This document shows, piece by piece, positions 25,284 through 34,396 of a DNA stretch of 64,000 nt. The notes under the pieces are model-generated. The model was not told the DNA's origin. It ran no database searches and saw only the letters and a list, made by a program, of their open reading frames with translations. The DNA is from CAVQJU01 sp963729215. Its GTDB lineage: Bacteria > Acidobacteriota > Vicinamibacteria > Vicinamibacterales > CAVVIG01. The DNA lies in assembly GCA_963729215.1 (NCBI GenBank), contig CAVSND010000027.1, positions 186,001-250,000 on the forward strand, read 5' to 3'. The translations under genes were made by a program, and so were the position numbers. Each line of letters starts with the position of its first letter. The first letter of the stretch is position 1.

Positions 25284-26675
25284 TCAGTGAAGCGTGTAGT
25301 TGAGGATCCAGACAAGGAACAGCACCGTCGGGACGTGGATCGCGAACTGCAACGCCGAGTAGCCGACGATATCGCGCGCTTTGAGACCGAGGATGCCGAG
25401 CAGCGGCAGCATCCAGAACGGGTGGATGAGGTTGGCCAGCGCCTCGGTCGCATTGTAGGTCTGGACGGTCCATCCCAGATGGACGCCGAGCGTCTTGGCC
25501 GCCTCGAGCATGTACGGCGCTTCGATCAACCACTTTCCGCCGGCCGACGGGACGAAGAGTCCCAGGAACGCCGAGTAGATGCCGACGAGCACCGGGTAGC
25601 TGTGCTGGGTCGAGACGTCCACGAAGAAATGCGCCATATGCCGGGCCAGCCCCGACTCCGTCATCATCTTCACCATCCCGGCGTACATCGGGTACTGCAC
25701 GAGGACACCGGCCACCGACGGCACCGCGGCGGCGATGGACTTCACGAACGATCGGGGCCGCCAGTGCAGAAGGATGCCGGCGATGAGGAAGAGAAAAACG
25801 TAGTGATTGAGCTCGAGGATCACAGAGGCGCCCTTCGACGCGACCTCGGTGACGAGGTACGCCAGGCCGAACACGCCGACGACGATGCTCAGCAGCGGGC
25901 TGTATTCGAGCCACTCGCCGGGTTTTTCGGGCGCTTCTTTCGGGATGACGACGGCGGCATACGTCACGCCCATGTCGGCCATGCTGCGCGCGTGGCTCTC
26001 GGCCGGCGCCGAATAGTACGCGATGGCCATCGACATCACGACGATGACTCCGGCCGTGAGCAGGCTTTGCCAGAGCAGCAGCGTCTGCTGGAGCGGGATC
26101 ACGCCGCTGATCGCGAGAATCGACTCGGGCAGCGACCCGGGCGCGGCCATGATGAGCGCGGCTGACGAAGAGAGTCCGAGCGCCCAGACACTGCCGATGC
26201 CGAGGTACGCGGCTGCGCCGACCGCGCGATAGTCGGCCCCTCGAACGCGATGGGTGACCTCGCGTGCCAGCAGTCCGCTGATGATCAGGCTGAAGCTCCA
26301 CGAAATCAGCGACGAAAGCATCGAGAAGAGCGCGACGAACGCGACGGCGCCGCGTCCGGTTTTCGGCACTTCGCTCAGACGGCAGACGATGCGGTAAATG
26401 GGCGGAGCCGTCGCCACCGAGTAGCCGGTGATGATGATCAGCGTCATCTGCATCGTGAAGTTGACGAGATCCCAGAACCCGGCGCCGAACCACGCGGCCG
26501 ATTGAACCGGTGAGTTGCCCGCCGCAACGCAGGCCATGAAGACGATCACGACGGCGACCAGGGCGAGGGCGAACGCGTCAGGAAACCAGTGTTCGAACCA
26601 GTCGGACAGTCGCAGCCCGGCGGCGGCAAGCCACGAGCCGCCGGATCGATCGAAGTCGCTCATCAGGATGCGCAT
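25284..26675 (-). CDS. atoE: Short-chain fatty acid transporter, AtoE-like
   Basis: 463-residue inner-membrane protein with about ten hydrophobic segments, matching the SCFA transporter family (AtoE/TIGR00366 type): early WFPDAFALALVAVVIVF, QMTLIIITGYSVATAPP, the re-entrant SWSFSLIISGLLAREV, and C-terminal FVPSAGGKWLIEAPYM and ANLIHPFWMLPLLGILGLKA. It probably imports butyrate or similar short-chain acids. It is divergent from the FG-GAP gene and shares a very short (30 base) intergenic region with it. Confidence 0.88.
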   Translation of the reverse strand: MRILMSDFDRSGGSWLAAAGLRLSDWFEHWFPDAFALALVAVVIVFMACVAAGNSPVQSAAWFGAGFWDLVNFTMQMTLIIITGYSVATAPPIYRIVCRLSEVPKTGRGAVAFVALFSMLSSLISWSFSLIISGLLAREVTHRVRGADYRAVGAAAYLGIGSVWALGLSSSAALIMAAPGSLPESILAISGVIPLQQTLLLWQSLLTAGVIVVMSMAIAYYSAPAESHARSMADMGVTYAAVVIPKEAPEKPGEWLEYSPLLSIVVGVFGLAYLVTEVASKGASVILELNHYVFLFLIAGILLHWRPRSFVKSIAAAVPSVAGVLVQYPMYAGMVKMMTESGLARHMAHFFVDVSTQHSYPVLVGIYSAFLGLFVPSAGGKWLIEAPYMLEAAKTLGVHLGWTVQTYNATEALANLIHPFWMLPLLGILGLKARDIVGYSALQFAIHVPTVLFLVWILNYTLH

Positions 26676-26692
26676 GATATCAAACGGGCCGG

Positions 26693-26698
26693 TATAAT
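26693..26698 (+). promoter_or_regulatory. -10 box implying a leaderless transcript
   Basis: Perfect TATAAT ending eight bases before the ATG at 26706. A transcript starting about seven bases after the -10 would begin at the start codon itself. No Shine-Dalgarno sequence precedes the ATG, consistent with leaderless initiation. No clear -35 is seen, and the start of the divergent transporter gene lies in that region. Confidence 0.45.
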
Positions 26699-26705
26699 CC
26701 GGTCA

Positions 26706-28625
26706 ATGGCGCAGGGATCGACGTTCGCGGTGCTGCCGGGCCTGTTCGGCGCGGCGATCGCGCTCGTCGCGGTCCTCGCCGCGCAATCTCCGCAGGTCCG
26801 GTTCCCCGACCCGGATCTCGGTGTGAGCACGTTGAACGCGCGCGCACGGGCGCAGCGCGCCACGACCGATCAGTTCAAGGCCGTCTACGGCTTCCAGTTC
26901 ACCGATCGCGTGAAGGAGAGCGGCATCACGTTCGTCCACCGGATCGTGGACGATGCCGGCGTAGCCTACAAGCCGGTGCACTACGACCACGGCAATGGCG
27001 TCGCTGTCGCCGACGTGGACGGCGACGGGCTGCTGGACATCTACTTCACGAACCAGATCGGCGGCAACCAGCTTTGGAAAAATCTGGGGGGCGGACGGTT
27101 CGCGGACATCACGAAGGACGCTGGCGTTGCGCTCGCCGGGAGGATCAGCGTGACGGCCTCGTTCGCCGATCTCGACAACGACGGCGACGAGGATCTGGTG
27201 GTCACCACGGTTCGCGGCGGGAACGTCCTGTTCGAGAACGACGGCAAGGGCCACTTCAAAGATGTCTCCAGGGCCGCCGGCGTCGATCACGTCGGCCATT
27301 CGTCCGGGGTGGTGCTGTTCGATTTCGATCGCGACGGCCTCGTGGATCTCTACGTCTGCAATGTCGGCCACTACACGACCGACGAGCGCGGCGCGGGCGG
27401 CGCGTTTGTCGGTGTGACGGACGGGTTTTCCGGCCACCTCCATCCCGATCGATCGGAGACCGCGATCCTGTACAGGAATCTCGGCGGCCTGCGCTTCAAG
27501 GACGTGACCGGGGCCATGGGCCTCGGCGATGCGGGTTGGAGCGGGGATGCGAGCGTGGCGGATGTGAACGGCGACGGTTTCCCGGATCTCTACGCGCTGA
27601 ATATGCAGGGCCGCAATCACTATTTCGAGAACCAGGATGGCCAGCGATTTGTGGACCGGACGGCGCAGGTGTTTCCTCGTACCTCCTGGGGCGCGATGGG
27701 GATCAAATTTTTCGACTACGACAACGACGGCCGTCCCGACCTGCTCGTGACGGACATGCATTCGGACATGAGCCAGACCGTGGGGCCGGACCGCGAGAAG
27801 CTCAAGTCGCAGATGGCCTGGACGACGGACTTCCTCCAGGGGGATGGGACGAAATTCATCTTCGGCAACTCGTTCTTCCACAACCAGGGTGCGTCGAAGA
27901 TGGAGGAAATCTCCGACCGGGCCGGCGTCGAGAACTACTGGCCGTGGGGACCGAGCGTGGGCGACGTGAATGCTGACGGCTGGCAGGACGTGTTCATCGC
28001 CTCGTCCATGGACTACCCGCATCGGTACGGCATCAACTCGCTGGTGCTCAACAACCAGGGCGAGAAGTTTCTCGACAGCGAGTTCATCCTGGGCGTCGAG
28101 CCCCGGCGCGGCGGGCGGACGCACACGCCCTGGTTCGAAGCGGACTGCTCGCAGCCAGCCGCCTCGTCGATTGCCGCCTGCAAGGGACGCTCGGGGAAAA
28201 TCACGGTGATGGCGCCGCTCGGCAGCCGATCGTCCGTCATGTTCGATCTCGACCAGGACGGCGACCTGGACATTGTCACCAACGACTTCAACTCCGAACC
28301 CCAGGTGCTCGTCAGCGATCTGGCGCAACGCCGCGCCGTGCACTGGCTCGGCGTGTCGCTGGTGGGGACCTCGTCGAACCGCGACGGCCTCGGGGCCGCG
28401 GTGCGCGTGTCGGTGGGAGGCCGCGTCCTGACGCAGTGGAACGACGGCAAGTCCGGATATCTCTCGCAGAGCGCGATGCCGCTGTACTTCGGCCTCGGGG
28501 ATGCGGCGACGGTCGATCGCGTCGAGGTGACCTGGTCATCCGGCCGGACCCAGGTCGTCACCACGGGTCTGACGCCGAACACGACCCTGCGGCTGACTGA
28601 ACAAACGCGGCCGCAGCCCCGATAG
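26706..28625 (+). CDS. FG-GAP/VCBS-repeat protein with ASPIC/UnbV domain
   Basis: 639-residue exported protein (signal-like N-terminus ending VLAAQSPQ). Repeated calcium-binding FG-GAP blades are visible as VADVDGDGLLDIYF, FADLDNDGDEDLVV, FDFDRDGLVDLYV, VADVNGDGFPDLYA, FDYDNDGRPDLLV and FDLDQDGDLDIVT, forming a beta-propeller. The C-terminal ASPIC/UnbV domain covers about GLGAAVRVSVGGRVL to the end (RVEVTWSSGR). Such CRTAC1-like proteins are common on Acidobacteriota surfaces; function unknown, perhaps carbohydrate or protein binding. It lies ten bases upstream of the sugar ABC ATPase, suggesting one operon. Confidence 0.88.
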   Translation: MAQGSTFAVLPGLFGAAIALVAVLAAQSPQVRFPDPDLGVSTLNARARAQRATTDQFKAVYGFQFTDRVKESGITFVHRIVDDAGVAYKPVHYDHGNGVAVADVDGDGLLDIYFTNQIGGNQLWKNLGGGRFADITKDAGVALAGRISVTASFADLDNDGDEDLVVTTVRGGNVLFENDGKGHFKDVSRAAGVDHVGHSSGVVLFDFDRDGLVDLYVCNVGHYTTDERGAGGAFVGVTDGFSGHLHPDRSETAILYRNLGGLRFKDVTGAMGLGDAGWSGDASVADVNGDGFPDLYALNMQGRNHYFENQDGQRFVDRTAQVFPRTSWGAMGIKFFDYDNDGRPDLLVTDMHSDMSQTVGPDREKLKSQMAWTTDFLQGDGTKFIFGNSFFHNQGASKMEEISDRAGVENYWPWGPSVGDVNADGWQDVFIASSMDYPHRYGINSLVLNNQGEKFLDSEFILGVEPRRGGRTHTPWFEADCSQPAASSIAACKGRSGKITVMAPLGSRSSVMFDLDQDGDLDIVTNDFNSEPQVLVSDLAQRRAVHWLGVSLVGTSSNRDGLGAAVRVSVGGRVLTQWNDGKSGYLSQSAMPLYFGLGDAATVDRVEVTWSSGRTQVVTTGLTPNTTLRLTEQTRPQPR

Positions 28626-28635
28626 CAGGCGAGTC

Positions 28636-30126
28636 GTGGCGCCGATTCTCGAGATGCGCGGGATCTCCAAGGCCTTCCCGGGCGTGCGGGCGCTCGAGCG
28701 CGTCTCGCTGACCGTGGCGGCGGGAGAGGTGCACTTCCTCCTCGGCCAGAACGGGGCCGGCAAGTCCACGCTCATCCGCGTCCTCTGCGGCGCGCATCAC
28801 CCGGACGAGGGCGACATCCTGGTGGACGGCGTGTCCACGCGCCTCCGCTCGCCGGCCGATGCCCGCCGCCTGGGCATCGCCGTCATCTTTCAGGAGTTCT
28901 CGCTCGTTCCGTATCTGGACGTCGCGCAGAACATCTTCCTCGGCCGCGAGCCGCGAGGCCGGCTGCCGGGGACGGTCGATACGCGAAAGATGCACGCCGA
29001 CGCGCGCCGGCTGCTGGACGCGCTCGGCCTCGCCCTCGACACGCGCACGCGTGCGCACGAGCTCGGCATCGCGCAGCAGCAGGTGGTCGAGATTGCCAAG
29101 GCGTTGTCGCAGGACGCCCGCATCCTCGTCATGGACGAACCGACGGCGGCGCTGTCCGACCACGAGATCGAGCGGTTGTTCGAAAGGGTCCGCGCGCTCA
29201 AGGCGTCGGGCGTCGCCGTCATCTACATCTCGCATCGCCTGCAGGAGATCGCCGCGATCGGCGATCGCGTGACCGTGCTTCGCGACGGCCGCAACGTCGC
29301 ATCGCTCGACGCGTCGGCCGCGACGGTGGACGAACTCGTCCATCTGATGCTCGGGCGGGTGGTCGAGACGACCTACCGCTCGCGTTTCTGCGAACGGCCA
29401 GGTGAGGCTGTGCTGGCCGTCAACGATCTGTTCGCCGACAACGGTGTGCGGGCCGCCACGCTGTCCGTGCGCGCCGGGGAAGTAGTGGGCCTCGCGGGTC
29501 TCGTCGGCTCGGGGCGATCGGAGCTCGCCCGTGCGATTTTCGGTGCGGACCGGGCGGTCCGCGGCACGGTGTCGTTCGATGGCCGACCGCTGGCCGGCGG
29601 TCCTGTCCGCGCTGTGCGGGCAGGCGTGGGCCTTGTGCCTGAAAATCGCAAGGCGGACGGACTGGCCTTGTCGCGATCGGTGCAGGACAACGTGCTCATC
29701 GCCGGCTTGCGGACGCTGTTCCCGTCGGGCTGGTATCGCGGGTCGGCCGCCTCCCGTCTCGTGAACGACGTGATTGCGCGGCTCCGGATCGCCACGCCGT
29801 CCCCCGAGCGGCTCGTCCGGTTTCTGAGCGGCGGGAACCAGCAGAAAGTCGTCCTCGGCAAATGGTTCGTGGCCGGGTCGCGCTTTTTCATCGTCGACGA
29901 ACCGACGCGCGGAATAGACGTGGGGGCGAAGGCCGAGATCTACCGCCTGATCGAGCAGCTCGTGGCGGATGGCGCAGCCGTGCTCATGATCAGCTCGGAA
30001 CTGGCCGAGGTCGTCGCCGTCTGCGATCGCGCCTACGTCATGCGCGACAAGACGATCGTCGGCGAGCTTGCGCGATCGGAACTCACGGAGAGCCGGATCC
30101 TCACGCTGGCGATGCACCATGCGTAG
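28636..30126 (+). CDS. Sugar ABC transporter ATPase (RbsA/MglA-like, two ATPase domains)
   Basis: 496-residue fused double ATPase of the CUT2 (ribose/galactose) family. First domain: Walker A GQNGAGKST (37-45), signature-like IAQQQVVEIAKALS and Walker B ILVMDEPTAALSD. Second domain: degenerate Walker A (GLVGSGRSEL), LSGGNQQKVVLGKW and FFIVDEPTRGIDVGAK. GTG start. The 3' end overlaps the first permease by eight bases. Substrate probably a pentose, hexose or other polyol (inference from family). Confidence 0.93.
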   Translation: MAPILEMRGISKAFPGVRALERVSLTVAAGEVHFLLGQNGAGKSTLIRVLCGAHHPDEGDILVDGVSTRLRSPADARRLGIAVIFQEFSLVPYLDVAQNIFLGREPRGRLPGTVDTRKMHADARRLLDALGLALDTRTRAHELGIAQQQVVEIAKALSQDARILVMDEPTAALSDHEIERLFERVRALKASGVAVIYISHRLQEIAAIGDRVTVLRDGRNVASLDASAATVDELVHLMLGRVVETTYRSRFCERPGEAVLAVNDLFADNGVRAATLSVRAGEVVGLAGLVGSGRSELARAIFGADRAVRGTVSFDGRPLAGGPVRAVRAGVGLVPENRKADGLALSRSVQDNVLIAGLRTLFPSGWYRGSAASRLVNDVIARLRIATPSPERLVRFLSGGNQQKVVLGKWFVAGSRFFIVDEPTRGIDVGAKAEIYRLIEQLVADGAAVLMISSELAEVVAVCDRAYVMRDKTIVGELARSELTESRILTLAMHHA

Positions 30127-31057
30127 CGTCCCGGGCATCGGGTACCTCCTCGCCGCCCTGGTCGTGGTGTTCGCCGCATTCGGGTCCGGCTTCGCCACCG
30201 TGGCGAACGGATTGAACATCGGCGTGCAGTCGTCGGTCCTCCTCCTGCTGGCGCTGCCGATGACGCTGGTCATCATGAGCGAGGGGCTCGACCTGTCGAT
30301 GGGCGCGGTGCTGAGCCTGGCGGGCGTGGTGCTGGCCACGCTGTTGATGAACGGCCATTCGCTTCCGGCAGCGTCTGCCGCGGCGATCGGCGTCGGCGCC
30401 GCGTTCGGTCTTGCGAACGGTGTACTGGTCGTCGGCCTCGGCATTCCGCCGTTCGTGGCAACACTCGGGACACTGGGCATTGCGCAGGGCCTGGCGCTTG
30501 TTGCGACAGGAGGTCAGAGCGTCGTGGGCGTCGGCGACGCGCTTCCGGCGCTCTACGACAGCCGGCCGCTGGGCCTCCCGTTCTCCATCGCGATCGCAGT
30601 TGCGGCGTTTTTCGTGTTCCGTTTTACGTTCCGCCAGACGCCCTTCGGCGCCTATGTCTCGGCGATCGGCGGCAATCGCGAGTCGCTCGTGCTGGCGGGC
30701 GTCAACGCGAACCGTTATCACGTCGGCATCTATGTTCTGGCCGGCGTGATGGCTGGTGTCGCGGCGCTGCTCCTGACGGGTCGCATGAGCTCGGGTCATC
30801 CGACCGCCGCCATCGGCATGGAGTTCGACGCGATCGCGGCGGTCATCGTCGGCGGAACATCGTTTGAGCGCGGGAAGGGCAGCCTGGGTGGCACCGTCAT
30901 CGGCGTCGTCACGATCGGCGTGCTCAAGAACGGCCTCAACGTGCTGGAAGTGCCCTCGTCTCTGCAGGTGGCGAGCATCGGCGTGCTGACGATCGTCGCT
31001 CTCGTCATCGAGTCGGTTCTTCAGCCTGCCGCCCGCCGCTTGTGGAGATCGGCGTGA
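30119..31057 (+). CDS. Sugar ABC transporter permease (RbsC-like) 1
   Basis: 312-residue inner-membrane permease of the BPD_transp_2 type. Seen: LVIMSEGLDLSMGAVLSLAG (about residues 50-70), GVLVVGLGIPPFVATLGTLGI, and the C-terminal block FDAIAAVIVGGTSFERGKGSLGGTVIGV that is diagnostic for CUT2 permeases. I chose ATG 30119, which overlaps the ATPase end, not the longer upstream frame. It and the next gene would form the permease heterodimer. Confidence 0.9.
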   Translation: MRSVPGIGYLLAALVVVFAAFGSGFATVANGLNIGVQSSVLLLLALPMTLVIMSEGLDLSMGAVLSLAGVVLATLLMNGHSLPAASAAAIGVGAAFGLANGVLVVGLGIPPFVATLGTLGIAQGLALVATGGQSVVGVGDALPALYDSRPLGLPFSIAIAVAAFFVFRFTFRQTPFGAYVSAIGGNRESLVLAGVNANRYHVGIYVLAGVMAGVAALLLTGRMSSGHPTAAIGMEFDAIAAVIVGGTSFERGKGSLGGTVIGVVTIGVLKNGLNVLEVPSSLQVASIGVLTIVALVIESVLQPAARRLWRSA

Positions 31058-31983
31058 AGCGGCTCGCGTATCGGCTGGCCGCGATCGCGATCATCGGTGC
31101 CGCGCTCTCGGTCAGCACCGAGTCGTTTCTGACCGTCACGAATATCCTGAACGTGCTGCGGCAAGCCAGCCTGACGTTCCTGATTGCCTCCGGTCTGACG
31201 CTCACCGTCCTCACGGCCGGACTGGACCTGTCCGTGGGCGCCAACGTGGGTCTCTCCGCCTGCCTGGCCGGCACCGTGATGCAGTCCACGGGGTCTGTCG
31301 CGCTCGGCGCCGCCACGGGCCTCGTCTTTGGCGCGGGCATCGGCATCCTGAACGGGCTGATGGTTACGGTGCTGCGTCTGCCGCCCTTCATCGCGACCTA
31401 CGGGATGCTCTGGACGTTGAACGGTGTCACCTACTGGTTCATGGGAGGCGACACCGTTCACGGTTTTCCACCGGGCTTCCGTGCGCTCGGCAGCGGCTAC
31501 TGGCTGGGTGTGCCCGTTCCCATCTATCTCATGGCCGCGTTCCTGTTCGCCGGTGCCGTCTTTACGCGCTACACTACCCACGGTCACGAGGTGTTTGCGA
31601 TCGGAGCCAACCGTGAAGCCGCGCGGCTCTCCGGAGTGCCGATCCGGGCGCGGCTCAACCTGGTGTACGTGCTGAGCGGGGCGATGGCGGGACTCGCCGC
31701 TGTCGTCTATCTGGCGCGGTTGAACTCGGCCGAGGCCGATATCGGCGAGCCGCTGACACTGCCTGCGATCGCCGCCGTGCTCATCGGCGGGACTTCCTTG
31801 TTCGGCGGCGTCGGCAGCCTGCTCGGTACCTTGATTGGCGCGCTGACGCTGACGCTGGTCGTCAACGGCATGAATCTGCTCGCCATTGACGCGAGCTGGC
31901 AGCCTCTCGTCACCGGCGTGATTGTGATCCTCGCAGTGTGGATTGACGTCGTGACACGGCAGCGGGCCGAGGCAACGATATGA
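31054..31983 (+). CDS. Sugar ABC transporter permease (RbsC-like) 2
   Basis: 309-residue paralogue of the preceding permease with the same landmarks (LTVLTAGLDLSVGANVGLSA, LRLPPFIATYGMLW and TLPAIAAVLIGGTSLFGGVGSL). GTG at 31054 overlaps the previous stop as GTGA with GGAG six bases upstream; the longer frame from 31042 is less likely. Two distinct permeases fit a heterodimeric channel. Confidence 0.9.
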   Translation: MKRLAYRLAAIAIIGAALSVSTESFLTVTNILNVLRQASLTFLIASGLTLTVLTAGLDLSVGANVGLSACLAGTVMQSTGSVALGAATGLVFGAGIGILNGLMVTVLRLPPFIATYGMLWTLNGVTYWFMGGDTVHGFPPGFRALGSGYWLGVPVPIYLMAAFLFAGAVFTRYTTHGHEVFAIGANREAARLSGVPIRARLNLVYVLSGAMAGLAAVVYLARLNSAEADIGEPLTLPAIAAVLIGGTSLFGGVGSLLGTLIGALTLTLVVNGMNLLAIDASWQPLVTGVIVILAVWIDVVTRQRAEATI

Positions 31984-31989
31984 CGAAGA

Positions 31990-32991
31990 TTGCCTGTGGA
32001 ATGGAGCGAACTGGTGGCTGGTGACCCGCGGCTCGTGGCTCGTTGCTCGTGGCTCGTTCTGCTCACATGTACAGTGGCGCCTGCGCTTCTGCACGCTGAC
32101 GGCGAAAAGATTGCCGTCTTCACGAAGAACCAGACGAACCCGTATTTTCAGATGCTGCGCCTGGGCGCCGATAACGCCGCGAAGCAGATGAATGCGCGCG
32201 TGACGCACTATGTGCCGACGCGGCCGGACAGCATCCCCGACCAGATGAGCCAGATTGAAGACGTCATCACCAAGCGGCCCGACGCGGCGGTGTTCGTGCC
32301 CGTCGATTTCAAGGCCGTGGCGCCTGGCCTGCTCAAGATGAATGCCGCCAAGATCCCGGTCGTGAATGTGACCGACCGCGTCGAAAAAGGAGAAATCGTC
32401 ACGTTCGTCGGCCTGGACGACTACAGCGTGGGGCTGGCGACCGCACGCTACCTGTTCAAGAAGATGAACGGCGCCGGCGGCGTCATCATTCTCGAGGGTG
32501 TGCGCGGCGTGCAGACGAGCTCGGAACGGCTGCGCGGGTTCAAGAAAGCGCTCGAGGAGTTCCCGAACGTCAAGCTGCTGGCCTCGCAGCCTGCCAACTA
32601 CCAGCGCCTGGCGGCGCTGACCGTCACCGAAAACCTGATTCAGTCGCATCCGAATATCAACGGCGTGCTCGCCGCGAACGATTCGATGGCTCTCGGCGCG
32701 CTCGAGGCGTTCGACGGCGCCAATCGCAAGGTGCTCGCCGTAGGGATCAACGGCACGAAGGAGGCCATGGACGCAATCAAAACGGGCCGGCTCCTCGCCT
32801 CCGGCGACAACAACGGCTTCGTGCAGGGCTGTATCGGGACGATGGCGGCGATTCGCCGGCTGCGGAACCTGCCGGTGCCCAGGGAAGTGGTCTTCCCGGC
32901 CACCATCATCGACAGCACCAACTACAAGGCGTACGACCTGCTCGACTCGCAGCGCAGTTGCCCGAAGTGGGAGACGGTGGTCAAGCAATAG
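31990..32991 (+). CDS. Sugar-binding periplasmic protein of ABC transporter
   Basis: Periplasmic binding protein of the RbsB/LacI type, about 333 residues from a TTG; the true start is uncertain. The mature part opens DGEKIAVFTKNQTNPYFQMLRLGADNAAKQ and continues with VPVDFKAVAPGLLKMN, VTDRVEKGEIVTFVGLDD and LAANDSMALGALEAF, as in the family. The leader is odd: it is largely encoded by a GGCTCGT repeat (LVARCSWLVLL), while an ATG at 31980 that overlaps the permease stop is out of frame and soon stops. The original signal-peptide start seems to have been displaced by repeat insertion or a frameshift. Confidence 0.8.
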   Translation: MPVEWSELVAGDPRLVARCSWLVLLTCTVAPALLHADGEKIAVFTKNQTNPYFQMLRLGADNAAKQMNARVTHYVPTRPDSIPDQMSQIEDVITKRPDAAVFVPVDFKAVAPGLLKMNAAKIPVVNVTDRVEKGEIVTFVGLDDYSVGLATARYLFKKMNGAGGVIILEGVRGVQTSSERLRGFKKALEEFPNVKLLASQPANYQRLAALTVTENLIQSHPNINGVLAANDSMALGALEAFDGANRKVLAVGINGTKEAMDAIKTGRLLASGDNNGFVQGCIGTMAAIRRLRNLPVPREVVFPATIIDSTNYKAYDLLDSQRSCPKWETVVKQ

Positions 32992-32992
32992 A

Positions 32993-33045
32993 GGCTCGGG
33001 GCTCGGGGCTCGAAACTCGTAGCTCGTGGCTCGTAGCTGGAGGTT
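32993..33045. repeat. Short-period array, GGCTCGT type (7 nt)
   Basis: GGCTCGG/AGCTCGT/GGCTCGT units fill the gap after the binding-protein gene and run up to the GGAGG (33039-33043) that serves the DUF6152 gene. Confidence 0.8.
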
Positions 33046-33050
33046 AGTGC

Positions 33051-33443
33051 ATGAGGTCTCGAATCATCGCGTGGTTGGGAGTGCTCGTGATTGCGGGTGT
33101 TCCACTGCTTGCGCACCATTCGGCGGTCGCGGAGTACGACCTCGAGAAGCCCGTCAAGGTTTCGGGAACGGTGACGAAAGTGGAGTGGAGCAATCCGCAT
33201 ATCTGGTTCTACGTCGACGTGAAGAATGCCGACGGCACGGTCACCAACTGGGGCTTTTCCGGCGGCGCACCAGGCGTGCTGCAGCGCCGGGGCATCAGCC
33301 GCACGGCGATGAAGCCGGGCGACGTCGTCAAGGTCGAAGGATTTCGCGCCAAGGATGGGTCGACCAACGGTTCCGGTAATACGGTGACGTTCGAAGATGG
33401 CCGGCGCGTCTTCACGGCCATGGAAGGGTTTCAGCCGCGCTAG
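33051..33443 (+). CDS. DUF6152-family exported protein
   Basis: 130-residue exported protein (signal peptide ending GVPLLAHHSA). Typical DUF6152 features: HHSAVAEYDLEKPVKVSGTV (start of the mature domain), VEWSNPHIWFYVDVK and MKPGDVVKVEGFRAKDGS, a small beta-barrel. GGAGG lies 7 bases upstream of ATG. Genes of this type often precede secreted G-K-W-E-G-D proteins, as here. Function unknown. Confidence 0.8.
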   Translation: MRSRIIAWLGVLVIAGVPLLAHHSAVAEYDLEKPVKVSGTVTKVEWSNPHIWFYVDVKNADGTVTNWGFSGGAPGVLQRRGISRTAMKPGDVVKVEGFRAKDGSTNGSGNTVTFEDGRRVFTAMEGFQPR

Positions 33444-33496
33444 CTTCGCTGCGCGCGGAACGCCAAACGCCAGAACGCAAAACGAAGAACGCAGAC

Positions 33497-33600
33497 CGTG
33501 GAACCCCGAACCTTTGGACCCGTGGAGCGTTGGACCCGTGGACCCGTTGGACCTGAGGACCTGTGGACCCTGTGGACCCTTTGAACCTTGAACTGTGGAA
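33497..33600. repeat. Short-period array, GTGGACCC type (about 9 nt)
   Basis: GTGGACCCG/GTGGACCTG units in one orientation between the DUF6152 gene and the next. A separate degenerate AACGCCA-type stretch precedes it (about 33455-33496). Confidence 0.8.
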
Positions 33601-33606
33601 CCGATC

Positions 33607-34387
33607 ATGAACAAGAGATTCGTGGCATCGACGGCGACACTTGGCGTTGTGCTCGTGGCCGCGCTCAGCATTGTGCAGGCGCAACGCGGCACGCCGACGA
33701 CCGGGCGCCATTCCGCGCCTGGCCAACGGCAAGCCCGACTTCTCGGGGATGTGGGACAACCCGAAGCCGGCGAGCGGCCCGATGCGCGGACCGGCGACGG
33801 TGTTCGACCGGAGCAAGTTTCCGCCCTTCAAGCCGGGCGGCGAGCCGTTCTATGAACCGCGGACCGGCGACCCGCGGCATGACGAGCCGCGCGCGTTCTG
33901 CATGCCCTCGGGGTTCCCGTCCGCCTTCCTCGGGCCGTATCCCGTCCAGATGGTCCAGAACCCGAAGTACCTGGTGATGACGACGGAGTTCATGCGGGTG
34001 ACGCGCATCATCCCGCTCGACGGCCGGCCACACCAGACCGACATCGAGCCGACGTACTACGGCGACTCGGTGGGCAAGTGGGAGGGCGATACGCTGGTCA
34101 TCGACACGACGCACTTCAAGCGCTGGTCGCTCGACGACAACTACTACGGGAACCCGAAAGAGTACCGGATGCACAGCGATGCGTTCCACACGATCGAGCG
34201 CCTGACACGCACGGACCTCAACACGATCAAGTACGACTTCACCGTGGACGATCCGAAGATCTTTACGAGTACCTGGACTGAGAACTGGGAGTTCAAACTG
34301 CATCCCGAGTGGGAGAAAACAGGCTTATACGAGATGGTCTGCAACGAGAACAACCGTTGTCCCGGCGGCAAGTGCGAGAAGCCGTAG
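33607..34387 (+). CDS. Secreted G-K-W-E-G-D family protein, frameshifted
   Basis: About 259 codons if mended. Signal peptide MNKRFVASTATLGVVLVAA to IVQAQRGTP, then LANGKPDFSGMWDNPKPA, RIIPLDGRPHQTDIEPTYYG and DSVGKWEGDTLVIDTTHFK, ending CPGGKCEKP. The leader and mature part lie in different frames; one extra G in GGG at 33703-33705 explains it, and removal gives TTGAIPRLANGKPD. Paralogue of the proteins at 17.5, 21.1, 38.7 and 46.8 kb. Function unknown. Confidence 0.75.
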
Positions 34388-34396
34388 GCCTCGTCG

